From Azospirillum rugosum (GTDB lineage Bacteria > Pseudomonadota > Alphaproteobacteria > Azospirillales > Azospirillaceae), in the NCBI RefSeq assembly GCF_017876155.1, contig NZ_JAGINP010000007.1, positions 186,001 to 250,000 on the forward strand: DNA of 64,000 bases. Direction: 5' to 3'. The position numbers were made by a program, and so were the translations under genes. This document shows positions 8,711 to 17,616 of this stretch, piece by piece. Below the pieces are notes generated by a model. It made no database searches and was not told where the DNA came from. It saw only the letters and a program-made list of their open reading frames with translations. The number at the start of each line of letters is the position of its first letter. Position 1 is the stretch's first letter.

Positions 8711-10570
8711 ATGACCCGACATCTGCGAACCCATCAGCGGGCGCTCGACAGCGTCGTCCGCGCCATCGCCGCCGGTGACTCCCCGGTGCGCGACATCCTG
8801 GCCGCCGTGACGCCCGGCGGCGGCAAGAGCCTGCTTCCCGTCATCGCGGCGGCCCGCCTGATCGCCGCGGGCATCGTGGACCGCGTGTGCTGGATCGTGC
8901 CGCGCGACAGCCTGCGCCTCCAGGCTGAGGAGGCCTTCGCCGACCCGACATGGCGCACGGCCATCGGCCACGCCGTCACGCTCCGCGCCGCCGACAACGG
9001 CCCGGACCTGTGCCGCGGCCTGGACGGCTACGTCACCACCTACCAGGCCGTCGCGGCGGCCCCCGACCTGCACCTGTCCGAGATCCGCCGCCACCGCTAC
9101 CTCGTCGTCGTGGACGAGTTGCACCATCTGCCGGCCCTGTCCGACCTCGACCCCCTGACCGCGGAGGAGGCGGAGACGGCCTGGAGCCGCGCGGTGGCCC
9201 CGATGCTGGAAAGCGCCACGGCCCGCCTGCTGATGTCCGGAACGCTCCAGCGGGCCGACGGGCGGGCGATCCTGCGGCTCCCCTACCGCCGGCCGCGCGG
9301 ATTCAGGCGTGTGCGGGAGATCGACTTCGAGGCGCCGGGCTGGGCGGTGGTCGGCTACAGCCGCCGGCAGGCGCTGGCCGAACGCGCGCTGATCCCCGTG
9401 ACCTTCGGCGCGGTGGATGGGGAGGCGGAGTGGATCGGCGGCGCGCGCACCCGGCGCGTCGCCTCGCTCGCCAACGCCCGGCGGATGGCGCGGGACGCGC
9501 TGTTCACCGCGCTGCGCACCGAATACGCCGACGCGATGCTGCGCATGGCGTTTGATGCCTGCCGCAAGCGGCGCGCGGAGCGGCGGATCGACCTCGGCCT
9601 CGGGCCTACGGACTCCGCCCCGGGGCTCGGCAAGCTGCTGGTCGTGGCGCCGGACCAGACGGCGGCGTGGCGCTACGCGGCCACGCTCCAGGCCTGGGCC
9701 GGCGGTCAAGACATCGTGCGCGTCGCGGTCAGCAGCGCGCCCGACCCGCACGGCACCATCGCGGAGTTCCGGCTGCGCCCCGACCCGTCGGTGCTGGTCA
9801 CCGTCGGCATGGCCTATGAGGGCATGGACTGCCCGGAGATCAGCCACGTCGCCTGCCTGACCCACATCCGCTCCCGCGGCTGGCTGGAGCAGATGGTGGC
9901 GCGGGCCACCCGCTTCGACCCGCTGGGCGGCGCCTACGAACGGCAGCAGGCGGTCGTCTACCACCCCGACGACCCGATGTTCCGCTCCTTCCGCACGGCC
10001 ATCGAGACGGAGCAAGGCGTGCGCGCCGACCTGCCGGCCGGGATGCCGGGGGAAGGTGGGGAGGCCGTGCCGGAGGGTGACCTTGCGGCGGTGGCGGCCG
10101 AAACCGGCGAGGAAGCGCCGGGCGAGGCCGCGCTCGCCTCCTGCGACGCCCCGCCGGAGGAGGTGGCGGAACGGCCCGGCCGCGTGATCGTGCCGCTGCG
10201 CTCCAGCGCGACGGAGGTGCGCTTCGACACGCTGGCGCCCGGCCCGGACCTTGGGCCGGTGGTTGGGCGCGGGGGCGGACCGACGCCCTCCATGCTGGAA
10301 CGCAGCTTGCGCGACCGCATCGGCCAGATGGTCGCCGCCCAGGTGGTGGAGGACGAGGACGCGGGGATCGGAGCCGCGCGCCGGGGCCTCGGCTACCACG
10401 CCTACAACGCGGCGCTGCGCCGGGTGCTGGGCAAGAGCCGGGCGACCATGACTCTGGACGAGCTGGAGGCGGCGGTCGGCTGGCTGGAGCGCAACCGGAT
10501 CAGTGACCACCTGCACCGCATCGCCGGCGACCCGCAGTTCCGCTGGTCGAGCCGGCGCCGCCGGGCGTGA
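8711..10570 (+). CDS. SF2 DEAD/DEAH-type helicase, 619 aa, likely SOS-induced
   Basis: The N-terminal RecA-like domain has Walker A T-P-G-G-G-K-S at residues 34-40, a DEAH-like box D-E-L-H at 135-138 and motif III S-G-T near 176. The second domain carries M-A-Y-E-G-M-D near 363 and the Arg-finger region M-V-A-R-A-T-R-F near 396. The C-terminal ~180 residues are low complexity then helical and not assignable. It resembles the ResIII/UvrB-type helicase domain of restriction enzymes, but no methylase or nuclease gene is adjacent. With the upstream LexA box and the repair genes before it, a DNA damage role is the most likely reading. Confidence 0.75.
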   Translation: MTRHLRTHQRALDSVVRAIAAGDSPVRDILAAVTPGGGKSLLPVIAAARLIAAGIVDRVCWIVPRDSLRLQAEEAFADPTWRTAIGHAVTLRAADNGPDLCRGLDGYVTTYQAVAAAPDLHLSEIRRHRYLVVVDELHHLPALSDLDPLTAEEAETAWSRAVAPMLESATARLLMSGTLQRADGRAILRLPYRRPRGFRRVREIDFEAPGWAVVGYSRRQALAERALIPVTFGAVDGEAEWIGGARTRRVASLANARRMARDALFTALRTEYADAMLRMAFDACRKRRAERRIDLGLGPTDSAPGLGKLLVVAPDQTAAWRYAATLQAWAGGQDIVRVAVSSAPDPHGTIAEFRLRPDPSVLVTVGMAYEGMDCPEISHVACLTHIRSRGWLEQMVARATRFDPLGGAYERQQAVVYHPDDPMFRSFRTAIETEQGVRADLPAGMPGEGGEAVPEGDLAAVAAETGEEAPGEAALASCDAPPEEVAERPGRVIVPLRSSATEVRFDTLAPGPDLGPVVGRGGGPTPSMLERSLRDRIGQMVAAQVVEDEDAGIGAARRGLGYHAYNAALRRVLGKSRATMTLDELEAAVGWLERNRISDHLHRIAGDPQFRWSSRRRRA

Positions 10571-10574
10571 TTGA

Positions 10575-11192
10575 TCACCCTCTGAGAGGGCGGTTGCGTC
10601 CGGCCTCCGGCGGCTTGCGGGGCGGCAGCGGGGGCGGGCCGGCGACCTCTTTTCCCTCCCCGAAATAGCCCTGCGCCGCAGCGACGACCGAGCGCCAGGG
10701 GCGCTCGAAGGGCAGGGGCGGCCAGCCGCCCTGGAACAGGCCGGAGATCATCCAGCCGGCCAGCAGGGTCACGGCAAGCTGCTCCGAAAAGCCGCCCGTC
10801 TTCAGGATCGGCAGGGCGAAGTTGCGCCGCCGCTTGATCGGCCACAGCAGCGGCAGCCCGGCCGGCGTCAGCAGGTCCCCCGCGAGATGCGTCAGGTAGC
10901 CGACCAGGAAGGGGATGATGATGTGAGAATAGGCCGCGTGCTCATGCAGGAACCACAGGCAGGCGGCGATGGCGAGCGTGGAATGCGTGATGCCGCGGTG
11001 CCCGAAGATGGCGGAGACCAGCAGCGACAGCGGCTTCACCCACTGGCCCAGCGTCGATTTCGGGTGGTCGATGTCCGGGGCCAGGGAACCTAGGATCGCC
11101 ACCCCGAAGGCCGCCGCGTCGAACGGCATGCCGAGCCGCGTCGACACGTAGAACCACGTCGCTCCACCGACGATGATGTGGGACGAGGCCAT
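10575..11192 (-). CDS. YdjM-like membrane-bound metal-dependent hydrolase (DUF457 family)
   Basis: About 205 residues with several membrane helices and the metal-binding signature of the YdjM/DUF457 family: S-L-A-P-D-I-D-H, then F-G-H-R-G-I-T-H-S, then H-L-A-G-D-L-L-T-P. The His and Asp residues resemble those of membrane phosphodiesterases, but the reaction is not established. The ATG at 11192 follows GGGGTGA; a GTG directly before it is an alternative. It converges with the SF2 helicase gene, with stops 4 bp apart. E. coli ydjM is LexA-regulated, but I see no LexA box upstream of this copy. The C-terminus is a Pro/Arg-rich tail. Confidence 0.7.
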   Translation of the reverse strand: MASSHIIVGGATWFYVSTRLGMPFDAAAFGVAILGSLAPDIDHPKSTLGQWVKPLSLLVSAIFGHRGITHSTLAIAACLWFLHEHAAYSHIIIPFLVGYLTHLAGDLLTPAGLPLLWPIKRRRNFALPILKTGGFSEQLAVTLLAGWMISGLFQGGWPPLPFERPWRSVVAAAQGYFGEGKEVAGPPPLPPRKPPEAGRNRPLRG

Positions 11193-11408
11193 CACGGGCG
11201 GTCACCCCGCGGCACGCGGTGGGGCACACGCCGAAACGGCGCGCAATGCCTGTGCCCATGTGATCACGTCGATGCCGTCCGCCCATGAAAGTCCCGGATC
11301 CTGACATTAGGACAAAAGTCTGCGCCACACAATTGTTGCGCGAGAAGGAGGGATTCCCGGGAAGCATAGCGTCCATGCGCCGGCAGAAATTGGATGTTTC
11401 ATAAAAAG

Positions 11409-11496
11409 CCGTCATTCCCGCGAAGGCGGGAATCCAGGGCACATCAGCCGCTTCACCGCAACGCTTCCTGGATCCCAGCCTTCGCTGGGATGACGG
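11409..11496. repeat. Inverted-repeat element, CGTCATTCCCGCG family, copy 2
   Basis: CCGTCAT at 11409-11415 pairs with ATGACGG at 11490-11496. Inside are a TTCCCGCGAAGGCGGGAA hairpin and a TCCCAGCCTTCGCTGGGA hairpin, the same architecture as the copy at 2941-3032. It lies in the 11193-11551 gap between two minus-strand genes; the rest of that gap shows no gene. Confidence 0.75.
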
Positions 11497-11551
11497 GGAG
11501 AGTGAGTGGGCGCACGTTGCTTGAGGTCACTCGTGGTAAGGGCCGATGTTC

Positions 11552-12658
11552 CTACGGCAGCGTCCCCTGCGGAAGGTTTTCCCGGAAGACGATGTCGATG
11601 CGCGGGGCCTCGATGCCGTGGGTCGCTTCGCGGCCGGCGCGCAGGTTGGCGAAGACGGTGGCGCAGCTCAGCATGGCGCCGCGCGGGTCCTGGGTCAGCA
11701 CCGCGTCCATGGTGCCGTCGATCAGCATCCCCCGCGTCTCCGGCGTCAGGCCGTGGCCGACGAACACCACGTCGCGCTCCCGCCGCGCCTCGCGCAGGGC
11801 GCGGGCGACGCCGCCGGGGGCGCCGCCGATGTTGTAGATGGCCGCGAGGTCGGGGTGGTGGCTCAGCAGCGTGCGGGCTTGGCGGTAGCTTTCCCCCTCG
11901 TCGTCGTGCGCCTCGCGCAGGCCCAGCACCTCCATGTCGGGGGCGGCCTCGCCGAGGTAGGCGAGGAAGCCGAACTCACGCTCCTCGTGCGCGCGGTAGC
12001 TCAGGCTGCCGGCGATCATCGCGACCTTGGCCGGGGCGACCTTGGCCGGACGGCGGCCGACGAAGCGCGCGATCAGGTGCCCGGCGGTGCGGCCGGCCGC
12101 ACGGTTGTCCAGCCCGATGTAGGCGACCCGGCGGCAGTTCAGCACGTCGGAGATCAGCGTCACGGTCGGCACGTTGCGCTCCGCCAGTTCGTTCACCGCC
12201 TCGCGCACCGCGGGGTGCTCCAGCGCCATGAAGGCGATGCCGTCCACCTTGCGCCAGTGCTGGAGCAGGCTGCGCGCCAGCAGTTCCGGGTTGAAGCTGT
12301 TGATGAACTCCACCTGCGCCTTCAGCCCATAGGGGGCCAGCGCCGCCTCCGACGCGCGGATCAGCTGGCCGAGCCCGGTCAGGAAGCGGTTGGTGCCGGC
12401 GGGCAGCAGGAACACGGTCCGCATCGGCTTCGGCGCCATGGCCGCGCGCAGGTCCGATTCCGGGATGTAGTCCAACTCCGCCGCGGCCTTCATCACGCGC
12501 TGCACGGTGGCGGCGCGCACGCCGGGCCGGTTGTTCAGGACGCGGTCCACCGTCGCCGTGGACACGCCCGACAGCCGCGCGATGTCGGCGATCCTCGGCA
12601 GGCCGCGCTGGCCCTCAATCGGATTTTCTCCGGTCGCATCCACATCATCACGCATCAT
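11552..12658 (-). CDS. LacI-family transcriptional regulator of the TRAP/RLP operon
   Basis: The N-terminal HTH reads I-A-D-I-A-R-L-S-G-V-S-T-A-T-V-D-R-V-L-N, typical of LacI/GalR repressors, followed by a periplasmic-binding-protein-like sensor domain to the C-terminus. The D-R-V-L-N form with a distinct hinge fits the subgroup that senses sugars or sugar acids. I chose the ATG at 12658 (368 residues), though the frame extends upstream to 12691. It is divergent from the TRAP operon, whose promoter region carries GCATCA/TGATGC palindromes. It probably represses that operon and itself. Confidence 0.85.
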   Translation of the reverse strand: MMRDDVDATGENPIEGQRGLPRIADIARLSGVSTATVDRVLNNRPGVRAATVQRVMKAAAELDYIPESDLRAAMAPKPMRTVFLLPAGTNRFLTGLGQLIRASEAALAPYGLKAQVEFINSFNPELLARSLLQHWRKVDGIAFMALEHPAVREAVNELAERNVPTVTLISDVLNCRRVAYIGLDNRAAGRTAGHLIARFVGRRPAKVAPAKVAMIAGSLSYRAHEEREFGFLAYLGEAAPDMEVLGLREAHDDEGESYRQARTLLSHHPDLAAIYNIGGAPGGVARALREARRERDVVFVGHGLTPETRGMLIDGTMDAVLTQDPRGAMLSCATVFANLRAGREATHGIEAPRIDIVFRENLPQGTLP

Positions 12659-12664
12659 TGATGC
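12652..12664. promoter_or_regulatory. Palindromic operator candidate overlapping the lacI-type start
   Basis: GCATCA-T-TGATGC is a perfect 13-bp palindrome covering the likely start codon of the LacI-type gene. A spaced version of the same arms lies at 12742-12764. Between them CATCAAAAAA is repeated in tandem (12667-12686). The placement fits autoregulation. Confidence 0.5.
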
Positions 12665-12741
12665 ACCATCAAAAAACATCAAAAAACGCATTTGACCCAG
12701 AATGTTCGAAGACTTACCGTCCAGCGAACAATCACGCTAGG

Positions 12742-12764
12742 GCATCAAAGTACATCAGTGATGC
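12742..12764. promoter_or_regulatory. Second operator candidate, just before the TRAP operon
   Basis: GCATCA (12742-12747) and TGATGC (12759-12764) are the same arms as in the palindrome over the regulator's start, here 11 bp apart and 13 bp before the start codon of the solute-binding protein. An extra ACATCA half lies inside. A LacI-type dimer or tetramer could bind both sites. Confidence 0.45.
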
Positions 12765-12777
12765 CGGGGAGGAAAGC

Positions 12778-13818
12778 ATGAACCACCTGTCGCGCCGCTC
12801 CATGCTCAAGGCACTGGCATCCGCCCCGGCGGCGGGCGCGCTGGCCGCCGGCACCGGTGCTCTCATCGGCATGCCGGGCATCGCCCGCGCTGCGGAGTAT
12901 GAGCTGAAGTACGGCAACAACCTGCCGCTGACCCACCCGCTGAACGTCCGCGCGCAGGAAGCGGCCGACCGCATCGCCAAGGAGACGAACGGGCGGGTCA
13001 GCATCCAGATTTTCCCGAACAACCAGCTTGGCGGCGACACCGACATGCTGTCCCAGGTGCGCAACGGCGGCATCACCTTCTTCACGCCGTCGGCGCTGGT
13101 GATCGCGACGCTGGTGCCGGTGGCGGCGATCAACGCGGTGGGCTTCGCCTTCTCCGACTACAGCCAGGTCTGGGCGGCGATGGACGGCAAGCTGGGCGGC
13201 CACGTCCGCAACGCCATCTCCAAGGTCGGGCTCTACGCCTTCGAGAAGATGTGGGACAACGGCTTCCGCCAGATGACCAGCGGCGCCAAGCCCATCGAGA
13301 CCGCGGCCGACATGAACGGCCTGAAGATCCGCGTGCCGGTCAGCCCGCTCAGCATCGCGATGTTCAAGGCCCTGTCGGCGGCCCCGGCCAGCCTGCAGTT
13401 CAGCGAGGTCTATTCGTCGCTCCAGACCCGCATCGTCGACGCGCAGGAAAACCCGCTGCCGATCATCCAGGTCGCCAAGCTGTACGAGGTGCAGAAATAC
13501 TGCGCCCTGTCCAACCACATCTGGGACGGCTTCTGGTTCATCGCCAACGGCCGCGCCTGGAACGGCCTGCCGCCGGACCTCCAGAAGATCGTGGCGGGCG
13601 CCATCAACGACGCCGGCATGAAGCAGCGTGAGGACATCAAGGCGCTGAACCAGTCTGTGCAGGCCGACCTTCAGTCGAAGGGCCTGACCTTCAACCAGCC
13701 GTCGCCCGACAGCTTCCGCGCCAAGCTGCGCGACAGCGGCTTCTATTCGGAATGGAAGGGCCGGTTCGGCGACGAGGCCTGGGGCCTGCTGGAAAGCGCC
13801 GTTGGCAAGCTCGCCTGA
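12778..13818 (+). CDS. dctP: TRAP transporter solute-binding protein (DctP family)
   Basis: The 346-residue protein opens with a Tat-like signal (S-R-R-S-M-L-K followed by an Ala/Gly-rich core, cut near residue 39). The mature part shows DctP family features: Y-G-N-N-L-P-L-T-H-P-L near the start, F-P-N-N-Q-L-G-G, and the A-D-M-N-G-L-K-I-R-V-P motif whose Arg pairs with the substrate carboxylate. It would deliver an organic acid or sugar acid to the fused permease encoded next. GAGG sits about seven bases before ATG 12778. It is the first gene of a five-gene operon. Confidence 0.92.
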   Translation: MNHLSRRSMLKALASAPAAGALAAGTGALIGMPGIARAAEYELKYGNNLPLTHPLNVRAQEAADRIAKETNGRVSIQIFPNNQLGGDTDMLSQVRNGGITFFTPSALVIATLVPVAAINAVGFAFSDYSQVWAAMDGKLGGHVRNAISKVGLYAFEKMWDNGFRQMTSGAKPIETAADMNGLKIRVPVSPLSIAMFKALSAAPASLQFSEVYSSLQTRIVDAQENPLPIIQVAKLYEVQKYCALSNHIWDGFWFIANGRAWNGLPPDLQKIVAGAINDAGMKQREDIKALNQSVQADLQSKGLTFNQPSPDSFRAKLRDSGFYSEWKGRFGDEAWGLLESAVGKLA

Positions 13819-13873
13819 CGCCCCCCCTGATGCTGCCAAGGTGAAGCACACTCCAGCGGAGGAGCGCGCGACC

Positions 13874-15754
13874 ATGCGTGAAGCGACCCTGAATGACGTG
13901 ACCAGCGCCCCCGCCGGGTCGGTGGCGTACTTTGCCGAGCGGTTCGACCGCGGGCTGGCGGCATTGATCGAGGCGGTGGCGGCGCTGCTGGTGCTCGTCG
14001 AGATCGGCGTGCTGCTGACCGGCGTGGTGGCGCGCTACGTCTTCCATGCGCCGATCGTCTGGTCGGACGAGCTGGCCTCCATCCTGTTCCTCTGGCTGTC
14101 CATGCTGGGGGCGGTGGTGGCGCTGCGGCGCGGCGAGCACATGCGGATGACCGGCATGCTCGGCTTTGCCGGCCCGCGCACCCGCGCGCTGCTGGAGACG
14201 CTGGCGATCACCGTGCCCGTCGCCTTCCTGGGCATGATCCTGCACCCCGCCACCGACTATGCGATGGAGGAGCAGTTCATCGTCACGCCGGCGCTGGAGA
14301 TCTCCAACGCCTGGCGGGCGGCGGCGCTGCCCACCGGCATCGCGCTGATGCTGGTGGCGGCGCTGACGCGGCTGATGCGGCTGCGCTCGCCGAAGCTGGT
14401 CGGGGCGGCGGTGGCGCTGACCGCGGCGGTGGCCGGGCTGTTCTGGCTGGCCGGCCCCGTGTTCAAGCCGTTGGGCCAGCTGAACCTGATCATCTTCTTC
14501 GTCGGCGTGGTGGCGGCCAACGTCTTCGCCGGCGTGCCCATCGCCTTCTCCTTCGCGCTGGCCACCTTCGGCTATCTGGGGCTGACCACCACGACGCCGA
14601 TGCTGGTGATGGTCGGCCGGCTGGACGAGGGCATGTCGCACCTGATCCTGCTGGCGGTGCCGCTGTTCATCTTCCTGGGCCTGCTGATCGAGATGACCGG
14701 CATGGCGCGGGCGATGATCCAGTTCCTTGCCAGCCTTCTCGGCCATGTGCGCGGCGGTCTGTCCTACGTGCTGATCGGGGCGATGTACCTCGTCTCCGGC
14801 ATCTCCGGCTCGAAGATCGCCGACATGGCGGCCATTGCGCCGGTGCTGTTCCCGGAGATGAAGAAGCGCGGCGCCGCCCCCGGCGACCTCGTGGCCCTGC
14901 TGTCGGCGACGGGCGCGCAGACGGAAACCATCCCGCCCTCCATCGTGCTGATCACCATCGGCTCGGTGACGGGCGTGTCCATTGCGGCGCTGTTCGCGGG
15001 CGGCCTGCTGCCGGCCGTGGTGCTGGGCGCCGCACTCTGCGCCGTCGTCTGGTGGCGCTACCGGCACGAGGATCTGAGCCATGTCGAGCGGACCCCGAAG
15101 AAGGAGATCGCCCGGCTGGCCGTGGTGGCCCTGCCCGCCATCCTGCTGCCCTTCGTCATCCGCGCCGCGGTGGTCGAGGGTGTCGCGACGGCGACGGAGG
15201 TGTCCACCATCGGCATCGCCTACGCGACGCTGATGGGGCTGCTGGTCTACCGCCAGTTCGACTGGCGGCGCATCACGCCGATGCTGGTCGAGACCGCGTC
15301 CCTGACCGGTGCGATCATCTTCATCGTCGGCTGCGCCACCGCCATGGCCTGGGGCCTGACGCAGTCCGGCTTCTCGCGCGATCTGGCGCGCTGGATGGCT
15401 GGCATCCCCGGCGGCGGCTACGGTTTCCTCGCCATCTCCATCGTCGCCTTCATCATCCTGGGCAGCGTGTTGGAGGGCATCCCCGCCATCGTGCTGTTCG
15501 GCCCGCTGCTGTTCCCCATCGCCCGCGAGGCCGGCGTGCACGAGGTGCACTACGCCATGGTGGTGATCTTCGCCATGGGCATCGGCCTGTTCGCCCCGCC
15601 CTTCGGCGTCGGCTACTACGGCGCCTGCGCCATCAGCAAGGTGCACCCGGACGAGGGCCTGAAGCACATCTGGGGCTATGTCGCCGCCTTGTTGATCGGG
15701 CTGGTCGTCGTGGCCGCCGTTCCCTGGATTTCCACCGGCTTCCTGCCCTTCTGA
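13874..15754 (+). CDS. dctQM: TRAP transporter permease, small and large subunits fused (DctQM)
   Basis: At 626 residues this combines the DctQ domain (four helices, about residues 20-180; F-H-A-P-I-V-W-S-D-E-L motif) with the DctM domain (about 12 helices, from ~200). DctM marks include I-S-G-S-K-I-A-D-M-A-A and P-P-S-I-V-L-I near residue 355. The protein imports the substrate with sodium. A GGAGGAG precedes ATG 13874; a TTG further upstream would overlap dctP. Fusion of the two subunits is common in this family. Confidence 0.92.
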   Translation: MREATLNDVTSAPAGSVAYFAERFDRGLAALIEAVAALLVLVEIGVLLTGVVARYVFHAPIVWSDELASILFLWLSMLGAVVALRRGEHMRMTGMLGFAGPRTRALLETLAITVPVAFLGMILHPATDYAMEEQFIVTPALEISNAWRAAALPTGIALMLVAALTRLMRLRSPKLVGAAVALTAAVAGLFWLAGPVFKPLGQLNLIIFFVGVVAANVFAGVPIAFSFALATFGYLGLTTTTPMLVMVGRLDEGMSHLILLAVPLFIFLGLLIEMTGMARAMIQFLASLLGHVRGGLSYVLIGAMYLVSGISGSKIADMAAIAPVLFPEMKKRGAAPGDLVALLSATGAQTETIPPSIVLITIGSVTGVSIAALFAGGLLPAVVLGAALCAVVWWRYRHEDLSHVERTPKKEIARLAVVALPAILLPFVIRAAVVEGVATATEVSTIGIAYATLMGLLVYRQFDWRRITPMLVETASLTGAIIFIVGCATAMAWGLTQSGFSRDLARWMAGIPGGGYGFLAISIVAFIILGSVLEGIPAIVLFGPLLFPIAREAGVHEVHYAMVVIFAMGIGLFAPPFGVGYYGACAISKVHPDEGLKHIWGYVAALLIGLVVVAAVPWISTGFLPF

Positions 15755-15796
15755 CGGACCCGAAGCCGGTCCCCTTTTTCCTTCGAGGAGCATCGC

Positions 15797-16336
15797 ATGA
15801 GCCGATTTTTCGGCGAGATCCGGCAGGCCGGCTATGTCGTGGACGACATCGAGGCCGCCATGGATTACTGGAGCAGCACGCTCGGCATCGGCCCGTGGTT
15901 CTACAACGAGCGCGTTCCGATCAAGAACTACACCTACCGCGGCGAGTCCTACGAGCCGCACAACTCCGTCGCGCTGGCCAACTCCGGCCCCTTGCAGATG
16001 GAGCTGATCCAAACCCGCAACGACGCGCCCTCCATGTACCGCGACTTCCGCCGGGCCGGGCGCACCGGACTCCAGCACGTCGCCTACTGGACGCAGGACT
16101 ACGACGCCGACCTGGCGCGCCTGACCGCGCAGGGCTTCAAGGCGGTGATGAGCGGCGAGGTGGGCGAGCGCGGCCGCTTCGTCTATTTCGACACCGAATA
16201 CCACCCCGGCACGGTCATCGAGCTGTCGGAGGTCGCCGGCCCCAAGGGCAAGATGTTCGACCTGATCCGCGAGGCCTCCATCGGTTGGGACGGCAAGGAC
16301 CCGGTCCGTCCCTTCCCCGACCTCAGCCGGCTGTGA
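15797..16336 (+). CDS. VOC-superfamily (glyoxalase-like) protein, 179 aa
   Basis: Two beta-alpha-beta-beta-beta modules are visible: F-G-E-I-R-Q-A-G-Y-V-V-D-D at the start, and L-Q-H-V-A-Y-W near residue 93, with a candidate metal-binding E in V-I-E-L-S near 138. VOC enzymes are metal-dependent isomerases, epimerases, lyases or dioxygenases, so the reaction cannot be fixed. Its place between the transporter and the RuBisCO-like gene suggests it acts on the imported compound or an intermediate. A CGAGGAG ribosome binding site precedes ATG 15797. Confidence 0.75.
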   Translation: MSRFFGEIRQAGYVVDDIEAAMDYWSSTLGIGPWFYNERVPIKNYTYRGESYEPHNSVALANSGPLQMELIQTRNDAPSMYRDFRRAGRTGLQHVAYWTQDYDADLARLTAQGFKAVMSGEVGERGRFVYFDTEYHPGTVIELSEVAGPKGKMFDLIREASIGWDGKDPVRPFPDLSRL

Positions 16337-16344
16337 GCGGCGCC

Positions 16345-17616
16345 ATGACTCCGGATCGGTTGGAGGCCGACTACCTGATCGAGACCCCGCTCGATCCCGC
16401 CAAGGTGGCCGAGGTGATGGCCGGGGAGCAGTCCTGCGGCACCTTCACCCGCGTGCATGGGGAGACGGACGACCTGCGCGCCCGCGCCCGCGCGGTGGTG
16501 GAACGGATCGAGGAACTGCCCGCGGCCGATACGCCCAGCCTGCCCAATTCCTGGCTGGAGCGGAAGAAGCAGCCCGGCCCCTGGCGGCGGGCCAAGGTCA
16601 CCATCTCCTTCCCCACGGCCAACATCGGCGCCAACCTGCCGACCCTGGCGGCGACGGTGGCCGGCAACCTGTACGACCTGGGCGAGGTCACCGGCCTGCG
16701 GCTGGAATCCGTCCGCGTTCCCGCCGCCTACCGCGCCGGATTCGACATGCCGCGGCACGGCGTGGCCGGGACACGGCGGCTGACCGGCGTGGCGGAGGGG
16801 GCGCTCGTCGGCTCCATCATCAAGCCGAACGTCGGGTTGTCGGCGGAGGAGACGGGGGAGCTGGTCGGGCAGCTCTGTGCCGCCGGCCTGGACTTCATCA
16901 AGGACGACGAGATCTCCGCCGATCCCGTCCACGCGCCGCTGGCCGAGCGGATCCCCGCGGTGATGGCGCGGGTGCGCCGCCACCAGGACCGCACGGGCAA
17001 GCACGTGATGGTCGCCTTCAACATCACCGACGAGACCGACGCCATGCGCCGCCACGCCGATCTGGTGGAGCGGGAGGGCGGCAGCTGCGTGATGGTCAGC
17101 CTGAACTGGTGCGGCTTCTCCGCCGTGCAGACCCTGCGGCGGAGCACGGGGCTGGCGCTGCACGGCCACCGCAACGGCTTCGGGGCGTTTTCGCGCCACC
17201 CCATGCTCGGCATCGGCTTCGACGCCTATCAGGTGCTGTGGCGGCTGGCCGGCGTGGACCACATGCACGTCCACGGCCTCCAGGGCAAGTTCGCCCAGCC
17301 GGACGCGGAGGTGATCGACGGCGCGCGGGCCTGCCTGACGCCGTTGACCGACGGTGGCGACGACCGCGTGATGCCGGCCTTCTCCTCCGGCCAGTGGGCT
17401 GGCACGGTGCCGGTGACCTGGGACGCCGCGGGCACCGACGACCTGCTGTTCATGGCCGGCGGCGGCATCATGGCCCACCCGGACGGCCCGGCTGCGGGCG
17501 TCGCCTCCATCCGGCAGGCCTGGGCAGCCGTCCGGGCGGGCACCAGCCTGCCGGACGCCGCGCAAAGCCAGCCGGAGCTGAAGCGCGCGTTGGACTTCTT
17601 CGGGGCGAAGCCGTGA
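16345..17616 (+). CDS. RuBisCO-like protein, likely 3-oxo-isoapionate-4-phosphate decarboxylase type
   Basis: This 423-residue protein is a RuBisCO large-subunit homologue. Residues equivalent to the RuBisCO active site can be picked out: K160 in I-I-K-P-N-V-G, the carbamylated Lys K186 with D188 and E189 in K-D-D-E, H273/H275 in H-G-H-R-N-G, loop-6 K315 in L-Q-G-K-F, and G-G-G at about 372. The phosphate-site S-G-G is S-S-G-Q-W. It is shorter than form I enzymes. RuBisCO-like proteins paired with a DUF1537 kinase act as OiaX decarboxylase or OiaT transcarboxylase/hydrolase in apionate breakdown; I infer one of these. The start is eight bases after the VOC stop (an in-frame GTG at 16333 is possible) and the stop overlaps the kinase. 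Confidence 0.75.
   Translation: MTPDRLEADYLIETPLDPAKVAEVMAGEQSCGTFTRVHGETDDLRARARAVVERIEELPAADTPSLPNSWLERKKQPGPWRRAKVTISFPTANIGANLPTLAATVAGNLYDLGEVTGLRLESVRVPAAYRAGFDMPRHGVAGTRRLTGVAEGALVGSIIKPNVGLSAEETGELVGQLCAAGLDFIKDDEISADPVHAPLAERIPAVMARVRRHQDRTGKHVMVAFNITDETDAMRRHADLVEREGGSCVMVSLNWCGFSAVQTLRRSTGLALHGHRNGFGAFSRHPMLGIGFDAYQVLWRLAGVDHMHVHGLQGKFAQPDAEVIDGARACLTPLTDGGDDRVMPAFSSGQWAGTVPVTWDAAGTDDLLFMAGGGIMAHPDGPAAGVASIRQAWAAVRAGTSLPDAAQSQPELKRALDFFGAKP

Noticed and set aside
13691-16204. Long minus-strand open frame opposite the TRAP and VOC genes
   Set aside because: It is opposite well-recognised genes and has His/Gln/Arg-rich low-complexity translation. It is the usual shadow frame of GC-rich DNA.
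16345-17616. True carbon-fixing RuBisCO
   Set aside because: The protein is short, the S-G-G phosphate site is altered, and the gene is in a catabolic TRAP/kinase operon with no Calvin-cycle neighbour.
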